From positions 496,001 through 560,000 of the forward strand of contig JARGSG010000189.1 in assembly GCA_030374805.1 (NCBI GenBank): a stretch of 64,000 nt of DNA. The letters run 5' to 3'. Shown piece after piece: positions 9,689 through 20,165 of this stretch. This stretch comes from Gracilaria gracilis (taxonomy: Eukaryota > Rhodophyta > Florideophyceae > Gracilariales > Gracilariaceae). The notes beneath the pieces were generated by a model that was not told the origin of the DNA, did no database searches, and saw only the letters and a program-made list of their open reading frames with translations. The position numbers were made by a program, and so were the translations under genes. Within the stretch, counting starts at the first letter, position 1. Each line of letters opens with the position of its first letter.

Positions 9689-11874
9689 AACCCCCTTACT
9701 ACCCTGAGCCACGCCCTCGTGGCTCCTAGATCCTTTCACCAAGTCGGTTGCATCGTCGTACCAATTTGGTCCCTGTCGCAGCCTTCCTGCCATCTCACGC
9801 CGTGCGTCGCGTCGGTTCGGCATCACCGAACGCACTCTGTTCACCACCTTGGTCATCACCGATTGCGGCTCTATCCACCTCTTTGGTTATCACCAACAGC
9901 GGCCTATTCATCCCCATTTGTGGTTTGGGCGCGACGCGCGCCCATTGCATACCTCCAAGGTTATACCTTTTTGGCTGCACGGCTTAGACCCATTTACCGT
10001 GTCAGTATACCCAGTGGGGGGGGGCGGGTTACGCCTTCAGGCTCGTGTGAGCACTGTACCGTGAAGGGTTTTGGCGCCCACTTGGTTGCGGAGTGTCTCT
10101 CTGTCCCTTCGAGGTTCGACTACCAACCCTTCGAGGCACTGAGGCTGACTCCATCGAGGTTGGTTCATCGTTCTCCCTTCTGGCTGCCTTCGCACCCCTT
10201 TGCGGTTTGTCCACGCGGGCTCGCGCCATCGTGGCTTTTCGTCCGACCGACAAGGTTGAATCCGTTTATGGTGACCCCCGATCCGTATCTGAACCACATG
10301 GGTAGCCCTGGTACCAGCGTGCGGGCTCCCACCCGTAGCGGTACACGGCGCTTCATTCACTACCCCTAAGGTGGATGGATGGCCGCCTCGGTTGGCGTCT
10401 GCAGTGTACTGCCACAAAGGGTTCCATTTTCATGTGCATCAAACCACCCTCGGTGTCGATCATCCATGACGAGCGCGAAACCTTAACGTGGTCAAAATAG
10501 CGCGAAAACCATCTAGGAACCATGTCCGTTCTGTCTTCAAAGAATACCACATAGGTCTCGATCGGTTTCGTACCTCATAAGGAAACGAACTTTCATGGTA
10601 AGCACAAAAACTCGTTCCCTTCTAGACCATCCGAGGTATATTCATGTCCTTTCTGGTCTCGCTCCCATCCCGTAATGGTCTACTTCCTCTCTCTATGGTT
10701 GGGCGTCACCATATAGGTCCTGGCATGTGCCATTCGTTGGGCCTCCTTACCCTTCGTTACCACCACAGTCGATTAGGTTGTTCCATAAAGGATCTCGATA
10801 GTACCATACAGGTTCATTTCATGCTCTCTCTCTGATTTCCATAACTTTGAAACACCTTCAAGGTTTCCATCGTACCATAAAGGGCTGCGCAGCATTACTA
10901 ACTTCTCCCGCGCAGTTCCATGCTCCACCTTTAAGGTTTATTCCAAACCGCTTCAGTCCCCATGGGTGTCGTTCGTCATTACCACAAAGGTTTGGTTCTT
11001 CACAGCCACTATCCGGGTGACGCAATCCTCCGTCGTGTCTCTACTACCATAAACAGCTCAAACCAAATTGGTAGACCTTGCAGTTGCACTTCTGTGCGCA
11101 GCGACCGTCACGTAGTACCGATTTGGTAGCTTGGGGTGGCGCGCGACGTCGCGCGAGAACCAGCAATGTACCTGGATAGTTCTGCATGGCCTCTTGGCGC
11201 GCATACGCGCACACGCTGCACCAGACCCATGAGGTTACCTGCAAGGCGAATCAAAAAATTGCACGCCGAAATTACCCCACCAAACGGTATCAAAAACGCC
11301 GAAACACCTTTTGGTCTGTATCTCGGGAACCAAGCGGTTTCAGAGGCTGAGAATGGCCGATTCGGGAGCGCAGCACGCCCAAAATACTTAGATTTTTTGA
11401 CCATGCCGGTGCACGCTCCCTACAGACAATAGTGTAAACCGAATCGGTTACCCAGCGCGGCGGTCTGCCGATCTGGGGCGCGTCTCTCGCTTATCAAAAA
11501 CCTTAATTTTTTGACTTTCACCACTTGGGTTTGGAGCCATGCGTGCGCGGCGCGTGCCATGAAAGTGCGCGCGCGGGCCGGCCGCGTGCCACCTTTGGCG
11601 TCGCTGCGACGCTGACGCTCGAAGCGCATCCCTCGTCGAGCTTCGTTCGGTACGACGTCATCGCTAAACCTTCACGGTCTTCCGGCAAACCCTCTTGGTC
11701 TCTTCGATGCACTCTGATTAACTTCTCCCAGTTGGTGTTAGTTTCTTCATGAAAGTTATCCAGTTAGGTGTTGCAGTTAGCTTCAGTTACCATGTGGGTG
11801 CGATGCGCAGCGAATGAGGGAAAGCGCGAAAATAGCCTTCCCCCTTCCTAAGAGCTGTGCATCACCTCTAAGGT
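9689..11874 (-). other. Gypsy-2 long 3' noncoding tail with polypurine tract and ACC-N5-GGT motifs
   Basis: This lies between the end of pol and the 3' LTR. Next to the LTR the element strand reads GTAGTAAGGGGGTT, a polypurine tract suited to plus-strand priming. The remaining 2 kb has no convincing gene. It carries ACC-N5-GGT at 10546, 10708, 10803, 10854, 10927, 10981, 11117, 11225 and 11864, among others, each 11 bp. That density does not look like random sequence and suggests a cis-acting role. Confidence 0.7.
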
Positions 11875-13794
11875 TTACCCATCGTTCGGCATGTTCTCTC
11901 CTTTTTGGTTCCAGTAGCTTACCCTGAAGTGGTGTGGTATGGCTGAGGGCGGCTCGGCGGTATCACCGTCAGCCCCCCAGCCATACCAGCGTACTGTGTA
12001 CTTCAGACCTTCTTGGGTACGGCGGTGACCTACAAGGCGTTCCACTGGGAACTCATTAGAGACCTGCGATGGTATCCTTTCACCACTTTGGTTCAGATGA
12101 GCATCGGTACCACTAGGGGTAGGTGTTTCCTCTGAAGGAGCAACCGTAATCCCCGCAGGTGGTACGTAGTCTGGGTCGTCACCCTGTGCGTCATCATTAA
12201 CCTCGATGGGTGTCCCGTCTTCCCGGGGCTGAGTCCTCAGGGCAACCGCTTGTGGGTCACGCGCGGATTCTTCGCGTTCCTTCCTGGACTGAACCGTCTG
12301 AGGTGCAACCGTGATTCGGTCAATAGAGATTGTATTCTCTACACCATCTTGGTTCACCGTTACCGTGTGGTCGGTCGACCGAACTACCTTGAAAGGTCCC
12401 GATGATTTCGGAAGAAGCTTAGAATTGATATCTCTATCAATGGCTTCATCATCAGCTTCATCACCCGGTCGTGGTTTAGCTCCTTTCGGGGGGTGGTCAA
12501 TAAAGACATATTGACCCGGCGTAGCCGTTACCACTTGGGTTACCTTTCGGTCGTAGTCCTCCTTGTACCGCTTCTGGGATGCTGTGAGCTTGCTCTCAGC
12601 ATACTTGAGAGCACGTCTCAACCTCAAAAGGGTATTCCGTTTGACCTGTGACGGTGTGCGCTCTCCGGCGGCTTCTTGTCCTAATGGGTCCCCTTCAACA
12701 AAAATACCTGGTGGGTGTCTTGACAGTATTAGATCGAACGGCGTAGTTTGCGTCGCTCGATGAACCTGAAGGTTATATGCATATGTCAAGGGCTGTACGA
12801 GCTCGTCCCCACCAGTTTGGTGTTCTTCCGTATAATGTCGCAGCCGAGATACCAGTGTTCGGTTAAAGCGCTCCACTTGCCTATTCGTTTGCGGATGGTA
12901 GGCAGTGGTGAAGTAGTGCTTAATACCTAAGAGGTTACAAACAGCTTCAAAGAACTTCGAAGCTAAGTTCGAACCATTGTCGGTAAGTAAATAAAGCGGT
13001 GCACCATACGGGTAGATCCAATTGTTCAAGAACGCCACCGCGAGGGTCGTCGATTTCGTGTCCTTCAAGGGTATCGCTCGCGTGAGCTTCGAGAACCTGT
13101 CGGTGATTACGATGATGTACTGATATCCCCTTGTGGTTTTTGGTAATGGACCCAGAAGGTCTATTGCGACGAACTCGAGAGGACCCGCTGCAGAGAATAA
13201 CTTCAAGTATTTCCTGTGCTTCCGGAGACCTCCACGGGTACGTACGCAAGATTCACATTGACCTACAAAGGTATATACATCATTAGCCATATGAGGCCAG
13301 TAGTACCCTTGCCTCAAGGTGTAGTACATTCTCGTACCTCCAGGGTGTCCTGATAGCCTTGGGTAGTGGGCCAGGTACAGCACCCGAGAGCGCAGTACCT
13401 TGGGCACCACCTTCTGAAGGGAACCATCAATAGGAGCTCGCCTCACCAGGAAACCATTTCGGTCGACGTCAAAGTTCGAGTCTTTCATACCTACTTGGTC
13501 CATGAGAGAGCGGCAATAAATATCGTTTGCTTGCTCTCTCAAAAATTCCTCGCGGGTAATTGGCATGACGTCTGTTTCCTCGAGGGCGAGTATTTCCCGA
13601 GCGATGGCATCACTAAACCACGTATCCTCTTCGGGTAGAGTCCAGTAACCTTCTAAGGTATCACCATCAGGGTTGGTAGAGATGGTAAAGCATGGGATAT
13701 CATCCTCTACAGGCTCGGTGTCCAAACCATCTGTGGTAATGCGAGACATCGCGTCTGCGACATTGTGCTTGATACCTAGACGGTACTGTACGTC
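11875..13794 (-). CDS. Gypsy-2 pol, RNase H end, integrase and chromodomain
   Basis: This continues the pol frame after the TAG at 13795-13797. It opens with the end of RNase H (VQYRLGIKHNVADAMSRI), then the HHCC zinc region (LSGHPGGTRMYYTLRQGYYW, CESC) and the DDE core with D in VAIDLLGPL, D in LLTDNGSN and E in RQVERFNRTL. A C-terminal segment (FPVERLVGHRRTQEG, YTVRWYGWG, IPHHFRVSYW) looks like a chromodomain. Because the frame is unbroken over 620 codons, this integrase could still be functional if the TAG were read through or if translation restarted. Confidence 0.92.
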   Translation of the reverse strand, partial: DVQYRLGIKHNVADAMSRITTDGLDTEPVEDDIPCFTISTNPDGDTLEGYWTLPEEDTWFSDAIAREILALEETDVMPITREEFLREQANDIYCRSLMDQVGMKDSNFDVDRNGFLVRRAPIDGSLQKVVPKVLRSRVLYLAHYPRLSGHPGGTRMYYTLRQGYYWPHMANDVYTFVGQCESCVRTRGGLRKHRKYLKLFSAAGPLEFVAIDLLGPLPKTTRGYQYIIVITDRFSKLTRAIPLKDTKSTTLAVAFLNNWIYPYGAPLYLLTDNGSNLASKFFEAVCNLLGIKHYFTTAYHPQTNRQVERFNRTLVSRLRHYTEEHQTGGDELVQPLTYAYNLQVHRATQTTPFDLILSRHPPGIFVEGDPLGQEAAGERTPSQVKRNTLLRLRRALKYAESKLTASQKRYKEDYDRKVTQVVTATPGQYVFIDHPPKGAKPRPGDEADDEAIDRDINSKLLPKSSGPFKVVRSTDHTVTVNQDGVENTISIDRITVAPQTVQSRKEREESARDPQAVALRTQPREDGTPIEVNDDAQGDDPDYVPPAGITVAPSEETPTPSGTDAHLNQSGERIPSQVSNEFPVERLVGHRRTQEGLKYTVRWYGWGADGDTAEPPSAIPHHFRVSYWNQKGENMPNDG

Positions 13795-16032
13795 CTATTC
13801 GAACTCTGAAAGTCGTAACCGCCATCGGGCAAGTCTGCCTGATGCGTCGGCCAGACCCAGTATCCACCGTAGGGCATCATGGTCGGTTCGAAGCGTGAAC
13901 CTTTCACCATATAGGTAGGGACGGAGCATTAACATGCTCCAGACCACTGCCAGACATTCCTTTTCGGTTGTTGTGTAGTTCTTTTCTGCAGCGTGCAAAG
14001 CACGGCTCCAGTACCCTATAGGTAGTTTGTCGCCGTTTTCTTGCTCCTGCATAAGGCAACAACCAATTTGGGCGTCCGAGGCGTCAGTATCCAACGTGTA
14101 CCGTAAACCAGCTTTGGGTAATGCCAAGATGGGAGGTGTCATGAGCGCATGTTTCAGCGCCTCGAACGCATCCATTTCCTCATTGGTAAGACATTCAAAC
14201 CTTGTAGGTTGACCTTTCAGCAGCTTTCTGTTGAGGGGAGCCGCTATCTTGGCAAATCCCTTGATAAACCGGCGGTACACATTGCACAAACCTATAAAGG
14301 ATCGGATTTCCGTCTGGGACGTGGGTGGCTTCGCCTCCTGCACGGCCCGGATATTCCGCGGCGTCACTTCTAACCTCCCAGGGCTGATGATATGACCAAG
14401 GTATTCTACCTCTTTGGTGAAGAATTCGCACTTGCGGAGCTTCAACGTTACTCCAGATTCCCTCAAAAGGTTCAAAACATCCCTAACATGGTGGAAATGT
14501 TCCTCTACCGTTCTGGAATATATGATTACATCGTCGATGTATACCAGAGCGGTTCTCCACTTCACCTTCGAAAGGATTATATCTAACGCCCTCTGAAAGG
14601 TAGCCGGGGCATTTCGCAACCCAAAGGGCATACGCGTAAAGCGGAATAACCCAGCGTGGCAAGTAAACGTAGTTTTGTCCTTGTCTTCTTCCCTGATAGG
14701 TACCTGCCAATAACCACAATTGGCATCGAGCGTAGTAAAGATCTTGGCGTTGCCCAACGAATCTATACACTCGTCCATTCTAGGTATTGGGTACGAATCC
14801 CTAATGGTCATACTATTCAGTCTTCTGTAGTCCACACAGAACCGCATACGGGTATCATTCTTCTTTGTGACGAGAACCACAGGGCTGGCCCAGTCCGCAT
14901 TTGCTGGTTCTATGACACCTTCACGGAGCATTCTCTCGACCTCATTGAGCTCAACCTCCCGGGCTTTTGGACCTGCACGGTAAGGCTGCTGGTAAATGGG
15001 TTTCCAGCCAGGCACCATATCAATACGGTGCTCTGTAGCCTCCATTTGGCCCAACCGGCCCGACCACATGGGTTCAAATTCTTCTAAGAGACTGAGGATC
15101 CGGTCTCGGAGAGCCTGGTTCTCCGCACCGATCTGGACTTCCTCTCTCCAATTCCGCACTGGGTCCAGTTCCATAGTTTTTTCCTGATCCCTAACCTTAA
15201 AGGTATTGGCGATCTTCTGTTCCATTTTGGTGTTTGTCGATAACGGGGGCGCATATGCAGGGTATGGCGCATCTGTTCCTCCCCCTTCCTTAGAGGTGGC
15301 GACCTCGCCCAACCCATTAGGTGAGACCGTGAAAACCGCTTGTGGTGCCGGCAATGCGATTCCAATAGTGGTATTCTTGGGTAACTTAACAATGTGATTG
15401 CTAAAGTTACTCAAGTACACCTTGAAGGATTGGTTAGGGATGTTGTCGATAATCCAGTTTGCCATCAAAGCGAGATGTCTTTCTGCCAACCTAGGATGGT
15501 TCTGTAGCATTACCAATCCTGGAACTGCGCATGAGACATTCACTACCATTTGGGTCATAGCCGGAATTGAAACCAATTTGGTGAGCCGTATCTTGTTTGA
15601 AACCGTTTCGGTGGGTATATTGAACCTAGGCTTCTTACGCCAACCATTTTTGGTCTGCGTATTACCCAGTATGGCAATACGCCCACCTTGACGGAGAGCG
15701 ACCGTTCGGGACCCTGGCAAAATTGCCTTGACATGTCTGTCAATAAAGTTGGTCCCGAGGATACAGTTTGTCGCCAGACGATCCACCACGAAGAAATTGA
15801 GCTTCACCTTCAAGGTTCCAAGTTGTACCACAGTGGTTAACATTCCTCTAAGGTGCAGTGGGCGCTCGTTAGCGTCCACCAGCGGGTTGATAGTCGGGGC
15901 AGGTCGAATGTTCCGCCAGAACGCATCGGGTATGACGCGAGCGTTCAGCACATTCGGACCGGCACCGGTATCGAGTACACACGCAACGGGGACCTGTAGG
16001 TACTTGAAAAAGCTTACTGAAGCATTAACTTT
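13795..16032 (-). CDS. Gypsy-2 pol, protease, reverse transcriptase and RNase H
   Basis: The frame opens after a TAG at 16033-16035. An aspartic protease comes first (VACVLDTGAGPNVL, then NCILGTNFIDRHV). RT follows with RFCVDYRRLNSMTI, TTLDANCGYWQVPI, MPFGLRNAPATFQR and the catalytic LVYIDDVIIYSRT. RNase H has TLDTDASDAQIGC, the TTTEKECLAVV glutamate and RTDHDALRW. The segment stops at an in-frame TAG inside the RNase H C-terminus (LSEFE, stop, DVQYRLG). It shares the phase of gag, but gag ends 120 bases upstream, so how pol is translated is unclear. Confidence 0.92.
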   Translation of the reverse strand, partial: KVNASVSFFKYLQVPVACVLDTGAGPNVLNARVIPDAFWRNIRPAPTINPLVDANERPLHLRGMLTTVVQLGTLKVKLNFFVVDRLATNCILGTNFIDRHVKAILPGSRTVALRQGGRIAILGNTQTKNGWRKKPRFNIPTETVSNKIRLTKLVSIPAMTQMVVNVSCAVPGLVMLQNHPRLAERHLALMANWIIDNIPNQSFKVYLSNFSNHIVKLPKNTTIGIALPAPQAVFTVSPNGLGEVATSKEGGGTDAPYPAYAPPLSTNTKMEQKIANTFKVRDQEKTMELDPVRNWREEVQIGAENQALRDRILSLLEEFEPMWSGRLGQMEATEHRIDMVPGWKPIYQQPYRAGPKAREVELNEVERMLREGVIEPANADWASPVVLVTKKNDTRMRFCVDYRRLNSMTIRDSYPIPRMDECIDSLGNAKIFTTLDANCGYWQVPIREEDKDKTTFTCHAGLFRFTRMPFGLRNAPATFQRALDIILSKVKWRTALVYIDDVIIYSRTVEEHFHHVRDVLNLLRESGVTLKLRKCEFFTKEVEYLGHIISPGRLEVTPRNIRAVQEAKPPTSQTEIRSFIGLCNVYRRFIKGFAKIAAPLNRKLLKGQPTRFECLTNEEMDAFEALKHALMTPPILALPKAGLRYTLDTDASDAQIGCCLMQEQENGDKLPIGYWSRALHAAEKNYTTTEKECLAVVWSMLMLRPYLYGERFTLRTDHDALRWILGLADASGRLARWRLRLSEFE

Positions 16033-16152
16033 CTAGTTGTTGTGCTTCATCAGACACACCACAGTGGGTACATCTGAATCTTCGTTCTCCACCTTTAAGG
16101 TTTCCCCGTTCCGGTATCGACGGGCCTGCCAATTCACGGTTAGGGGTGGCCC

Positions 16153-18315
16153 CTACGCTAACCGTTCGGTGTTTTCCTGCTCCTCCTGAGCGGGACTGTC
16201 CTTCTCCAAGATTGGTGTTTCCTCGACGAGATGAACCTGGGATGGTGATGGTTGAGGTTGTACCCTCTTTCCAGATCCATATAGGCTACAGTAGTTGTGC
16301 TGCCTGGCACTGATTAGATGTTCGCGCACCCCTGGGGGTATTTTGTCACATCTGTTCGCCAGGTGGTCTGGCGATAAACAAAGCCAGCAAACTAAGCCAC
16401 CAGTCTGGGGATCACGCATTGCCATAGAGGTGGGTCCGGTAACCGGATCGGTCGGTGCTGTAGCATACGAGGATGCTTGCGAACCACCCGTTGAGGTTTG
16501 TTGAGAGCTCGCCGCATTTGGAGGCGACCGTACCGATGCTGGTGGTACTGTCGACGACCAATTACCAATAGAGGTGGCTCGTGACTGAGCCTGCGGCGCA
16601 GACACGAGATGAACTTCCATCCCTGTTGGTACGCGGATGAGCGAATCTCCCTCTGAGGTAGTGCTTTCTTCTAGCTCCAATACTGACCGTTTCGGTTTAT
16701 CCTTTGAGGTATGGGACGCCGACGGCTTCTTTCCATGACGGAGAGTGTCGCCTAGTCCCTGGGCATAACGGGCAAGCCCATTATAGTCCACCTTACGGTT
16801 GTCCGCCAGGTAATTGCGTACCTGCGAACGGATCGCTTTCTCAACATTGTCGGCAAAGAGCGACTTCAACCTACTAGTGGTAAAGACATTACCGCATCGG
16901 GTGGCCAGATTCCAAAGGCCCAACGAGAATTCCATTTCGGTTTGGCTAGAGCGTTGGCGATATGCCTGCACCTCAGCGTAACCTTCCTGGATAACCTCAT
17001 CGGTAGCGTAAGTTTCCAACATGAAATTAACCACTTCTGGGTACGTCTCTAACATCTCTGTCCCCTCTTCATCAACCGCCAGGGTATTTCCACGGAGCCT
17101 GCCTTGCAGCAAGTGGTAAGCTTGACCTTTAAGGTAAAACTGGAATAACCACATGGCAGCGCCTTCGGAAAAACCATTTTGGTCGCATGCAATCTTGAAC
17201 TTCTGTAGAAACTCAATTACCGCAATGGGATCATCACCTGTGAAGGTAGTATCACCCATCTGGAAGCTGAGCTTCTTGTGGTGCTTGGTGATCTTCTGCG
17301 CAACCTCTTGGGTGTAAGCAGAGGATCGGTTTCTCAACCGATATGACCTATAATCAACCGCTTTGGTGAACATATCGTTCAGCGGCTGACGCACCTCTAG
17401 GGTTGTATCGGTGTCCGAATCCGAGTCGGACGACTCGTACCGTTTCTTCTTACCTTTCCGGTTTCTCTTTGACGACTTCTTCGCCAACCTGTTCGGTTTC
17501 TTCTTGCGTCTACCTTTACGGTCATCATCCGACGATGAACCAGTATCGGTATCGAAGCTCGAGGAATCGGGGTCAGAGTCGTAGCCGCGATTCTTTCCCT
17601 TTTTCCTCCTCCTTTCTTTACCCTTGCAGTTTCTTCTTCGTCGCCCCTCTTCTGGGTCACACGAATCGTCCTCAGGTCCACCAGTCTTGGTGTCCTTTCG
17701 AACGTTACCTCCAATGGGTGGCAAGTACACGTCTCGAGGGCCCATCTCTATATGGTCCTCTTGACCTTGCCTTAAGCCTTGTAGGTACGCACTATCGGCC
17801 GGAATTGGCTTGATTGGTGCGGAAGAACCGGCAGGGATCCCTTGTGGTATGCGAGTAACCACATTCACCCCAGGGGTTTTGGCTTCCGCCATTCCTTCAG
17901 AAACCCAAAGGTCTTGAACCACTCGGTAGATATGCTCCCGGGCACCCGTTAAGAGGTATGTTTCAACCAATTTAGGTATGCATTGAGAGAGCTCGTGCAC
18001 GGCTCGATCAACCACCAAGCGGGTAACGGCGTCCATGTCCATTGAGGTCATAGCTTCATTAACCGTAGCGGTAAAAAGAGCTTTCGCTCGATCTTCCAAT
18101 TGGGGCCAAAGGTCCTCAACCGTTGTCGGCAAATCCTTGTTAGGTTCAGGAGCCAACGGTGGCTGAGTGCCCGTATCCTTCGAGGTTCCGGCCCGAGGTT
18201 GCCGAAGCAACTCCTCGGGATTATCCAGAATGGGTTTAGCGGCTGACGCCGCAGCAGAACCCTTGTGGCTAGGTGGCGCGCTAGAGCCACGAGTAATCCT
18301 TTTAGGTCTTTCCAT
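16153..18315 (-). CDS. Gypsy-2 Gag
   Basis: About 720 residues from ATG at 18315. Order: a disordered N-terminus; a basic and acidic serine-rich tract near residues 220-310 (RRRRNCKGKERRRKKGK); a retrotransposon-gag capsid domain (about 330-530; DPIAVIEFLQKFKIACDQNG, EVVNFMLETYATDE); and a canonical zinc knuckle CWLCLSPDHLANRC (CX2CX4HX4C) near residue 655. It is clearly homologous to the gag at 21798-23999 across the capsid domain. Gag forms the particle and binds RNA through the knuckle. No internal stop. Confidence 0.9.
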   Translation of the reverse strand: MERPKRITRGSSAPPSHKGSAAASAAKPILDNPEELLRQPRAGTSKDTGTQPPLAPEPNKDLPTTVEDLWPQLEDRAKALFTATVNEAMTSMDMDAVTRLVVDRAVHELSQCIPKLVETYLLTGAREHIYRVVQDLWVSEGMAEAKTPGVNVVTRIPQGIPAGSSAPIKPIPADSAYLQGLRQGQEDHIEMGPRDVYLPPIGGNVRKDTKTGGPEDDSCDPEEGRRRRNCKGKERRRKKGKNRGYDSDPDSSSFDTDTGSSSDDDRKGRRKKKPNRLAKKSSKRNRKGKKKRYESSDSDSDTDTTLEVRQPLNDMFTKAVDYRSYRLRNRSSAYTQEVAQKITKHHKKLSFQMGDTTFTGDDPIAVIEFLQKFKIACDQNGFSEGAAMWLFQFYLKGQAYHLLQGRLRGNTLAVDEEGTEMLETYPEVVNFMLETYATDEVIQEGYAEVQAYRQRSSQTEMEFSLGLWNLATRCGNVFTTSRLKSLFADNVEKAIRSQVRNYLADNRKVDYNGLARYAQGLGDTLRHGKKPSASHTSKDKPKRSVLELEESTTSEGDSLIRVPTGMEVHLVSAPQAQSRATSIGNWSSTVPPASVRSPPNAASSQQTSTGGSQASSYATAPTDPVTGPTSMAMRDPQTGGLVCWLCLSPDHLANRCDKIPPGVREHLISARQHNYCSLYGSGKRVQPQPSPSQVHLVEETPILEKDSPAQEEQENTERLA

Positions 18316-18441
18316 AGTGACCAATAGTGGTATCCAATTGCTTCGCGAGTATTCCTACGAAACCAAATAGGTGTGTGAACTTCCAGAATCCTTTCGAATG
18401 TCTTCTGTTCACCAGTAAAGGTACGACAAAAACCAAGAAAT

Positions 18442-18459
18442 TTCTAAGTCGGGAGACCA
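18442..18459 (-). other. Gypsy-2 primer binding site
   Basis: In element orientation the leader reads TTTTGGTCTCCCGACTTAGAA immediately inside the 5' LTR; TGGTCTCCCGACTTAG would pair with a tRNA 3' end. The same core (GTCTCCCGGCTTAGAA) follows LTR copy B, which suggests both families use the same primer tRNA. Confidence 0.7.
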
Positions 18460-18462
18460 AAA

Positions 18463-18970
18463 TGTCGTACAAATACCGATAAGGTGTGGGGTCCGCCTGG
18501 TAAAGGGAGCGCGCGAGGGCTCAACCTAAAGGGGAAAAACACACAACCAATATGGTAGTAGGGCACCTGAAACCCGCAGGGGCAAACGGCGGGGCAACTA
18601 GTCTAGACCGTGTAGGTGTACGGTAGTAGACGTCGACGCGCGGTAAAACCTGAATAGTAATAGAGTAGCAAGTGACCAAGATGGTATAGTTACTGCCCTA
18701 GTGGTGCCTGACTTTACAATACCCGAGGGGGAAGGCGAGGTGCACCACAATATATACAAGGTGCACCGACGCCGATCTCCCATGCGGGCATGACGTCATC
18801 GGCTGTGCCCATGACCTACTGTCATGGGCCAGCAATGCTAAACTATCCTAGACTATAAATTAGAAATTAGAAATTATAAAATACAGAATACCAATTGGGT
18901 ACAGTGCAGCCAGCAAGGCGCACCAGTAGACCCACGTGGCACCAACCCATTGAGGTCTCATTGTACTACA
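18463..18970 (-). repeat. Gypsy-2 5' LTR
   Basis: 508-bp partner of 9181-9688, next to the gag leader in element orientation. It is followed on the plus strand by the second GTTTC duplication. Confidence 0.95.
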
Positions 18971-19714
18971 GTTTCTGACTACTTAGTCATATTCCGACCT
19001 GTCGGGCGGTTACTCCAAGTGGGAGTATATGAATAGTAACAACCACTGTAGTGGGAAGGACACGTGGGACACGGTTGAGCCAGGAGGTTGGCCACGTACA
19101 CGTGGAACGGGCGCCACGGCGCGTGGGTAATTACCACTGGGCGTGGGCCTAATTTAGTTAGTTTATTTAATTAGTGTTGGTGCGAGCTCATTACTTAGCC
19201 CGGCGGCGACCCCGCCGCCGTGCACAGTAAAGATCCCCCAACCAGGGTTGGCTCTATACTTCTTCGCCTTCGGCGGTCATCGACTCCTTCAAGGAGAGAG
19301 ACTCCGTTGCCTACGGGTAGTGTATCCTCCCTGCGCCATCTAACAGGGCCCATTTGTGGGAGTGTTTTCCGCTTGTGTCGCGTTTGACCCTGTACAGGGA
19401 TAACCCCGGTGTTTACCGTAGCCTTTTTGCCCCTTTCCTCCTTTTCCTTCTTTCCATCCCCCGCTCTCGCGGATTCCTTTTCTCCTTCCCCACTTCCGTG
19501 GAATCGTGCCTCTCTCGAGGGCCCGTTCACTCACACACGTGTTGCCAACACCGATCCTTGCTCAACTCTCTACGCCCGTCGTGACGGCTTGGCCTCGGAT
19601 TACACCCGACTTCGTCGTGCCTTGCCAGAGAGGCTCTGTCTGCTGACTACCCTCCTACGGAGGAAGATCTCGGACGTCTTCGTAGTGTCTTTCCGCCTCT
19701 GGCGTTGCACTACA

Positions 19715-20165
19715 GGTATGGCCGCATAAGTTCAAATTGCTTTGATAACAACTTTTTGTGCAGGACGGTCATATCCGTCATTAAGTAATGCCATTGAACA
19801 GTTACTTCAAAAGCTTTCCCTTCTTCTAGAACGCGTGGTGCAATGTCTTGTTCCTGTACACTGCATGAAAAAAGAACAGCCAAAAATAGGTTTTTCCACG
19901 AACGCAGAAGTGGATATATTGGTGATCTGAAGCTGGCGGGTAGGGCAACCTGATCTTGGTGATTTGAGACATTGTCTGCACTCTCGGCCCAAGCCCAATG
20001 ATGTGGCAATTTTCCCGATTTTTAGCACTTGTATTAGAAAGTCTCTCCGTCAACGACGGCAGACGAACGCACTAACTGAGATCTAGTGGTTTTCTTCGCG
20101 TTTTGTGACTTGTCGTTGTTTCGTTTTCTAAATACTGTTGTCTCAGATTCTCCTACTTTTGTTCT
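19715..20165 (+). other. Spacer between LTR copies A and B, possible exon remnant
   Basis: This begins with the second GGTAT. A pyrimidine-rich tract ending TTTTTGTGCAG near 19762 resembles a 3' splice site. It opens into a frame to 19930 (LSNAIEQLLQKLSLLLERVV, then a TGA). This could be the last exon of a lost host gene, but nothing confirms it and no upstream exon is recognisable. Confidence 0.25.

Larger units (their letters stand above)
9181..18970 (-). mobile_element. Gypsy-2, nearly intact chromodomain Ty3/gypsy retrotransposon
   Basis: 9,790 bp bounded by 508-bp LTRs (9181-9688 and 18463-18970) with three visible differences, and flanked by GTTTC (9176-9180 and 18971-18975). On the minus strand it has a primer binding site, a gag with a perfect CCHC knuckle, a single pol frame (protease, RT, RNase H, integrase, chromodomain) and an unusually long 2.2-kb 3' untranslated tail. 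The only pol lesion seen downstream of the protease is one TAG at 13795-13797. It inserted into LTR copy A. The whole element is densely marked by ACC-N5-GGT. Confidence 0.95.
9151..19714 (+). repeat. 769-bp LTR family, copy A (solo LTR split by gypsy-2)
   Basis: The repeat occupies 9151-9180 and 18976-19714; gypsy-2 and its GTTTC duplication lie between. Joined, it is 769 bp, starts TGTAGTGCAACGCC and ends GGCGTTGCACTACA, a perfect 14-base inverted terminus. It is flanked by GGTAT on both sides (9146-9150 and 19715-19719). TG...CA ends, a 5-bp duplication and the primer binding site beside copy B all point to a solo LTR rather than a MITE. Internal minus-strand frames conserved between copies have no protein-like features. 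Confidence 0.85.

Noticed and set aside
9668..10369. A 233-codon plus-strand frame antisense to the gypsy-2 tail
   Set aside because: No domain, biased H/P/R/S composition, and it overlaps the LTR. The dense ACC-N5-GGT motifs explain the local composition better than coding.
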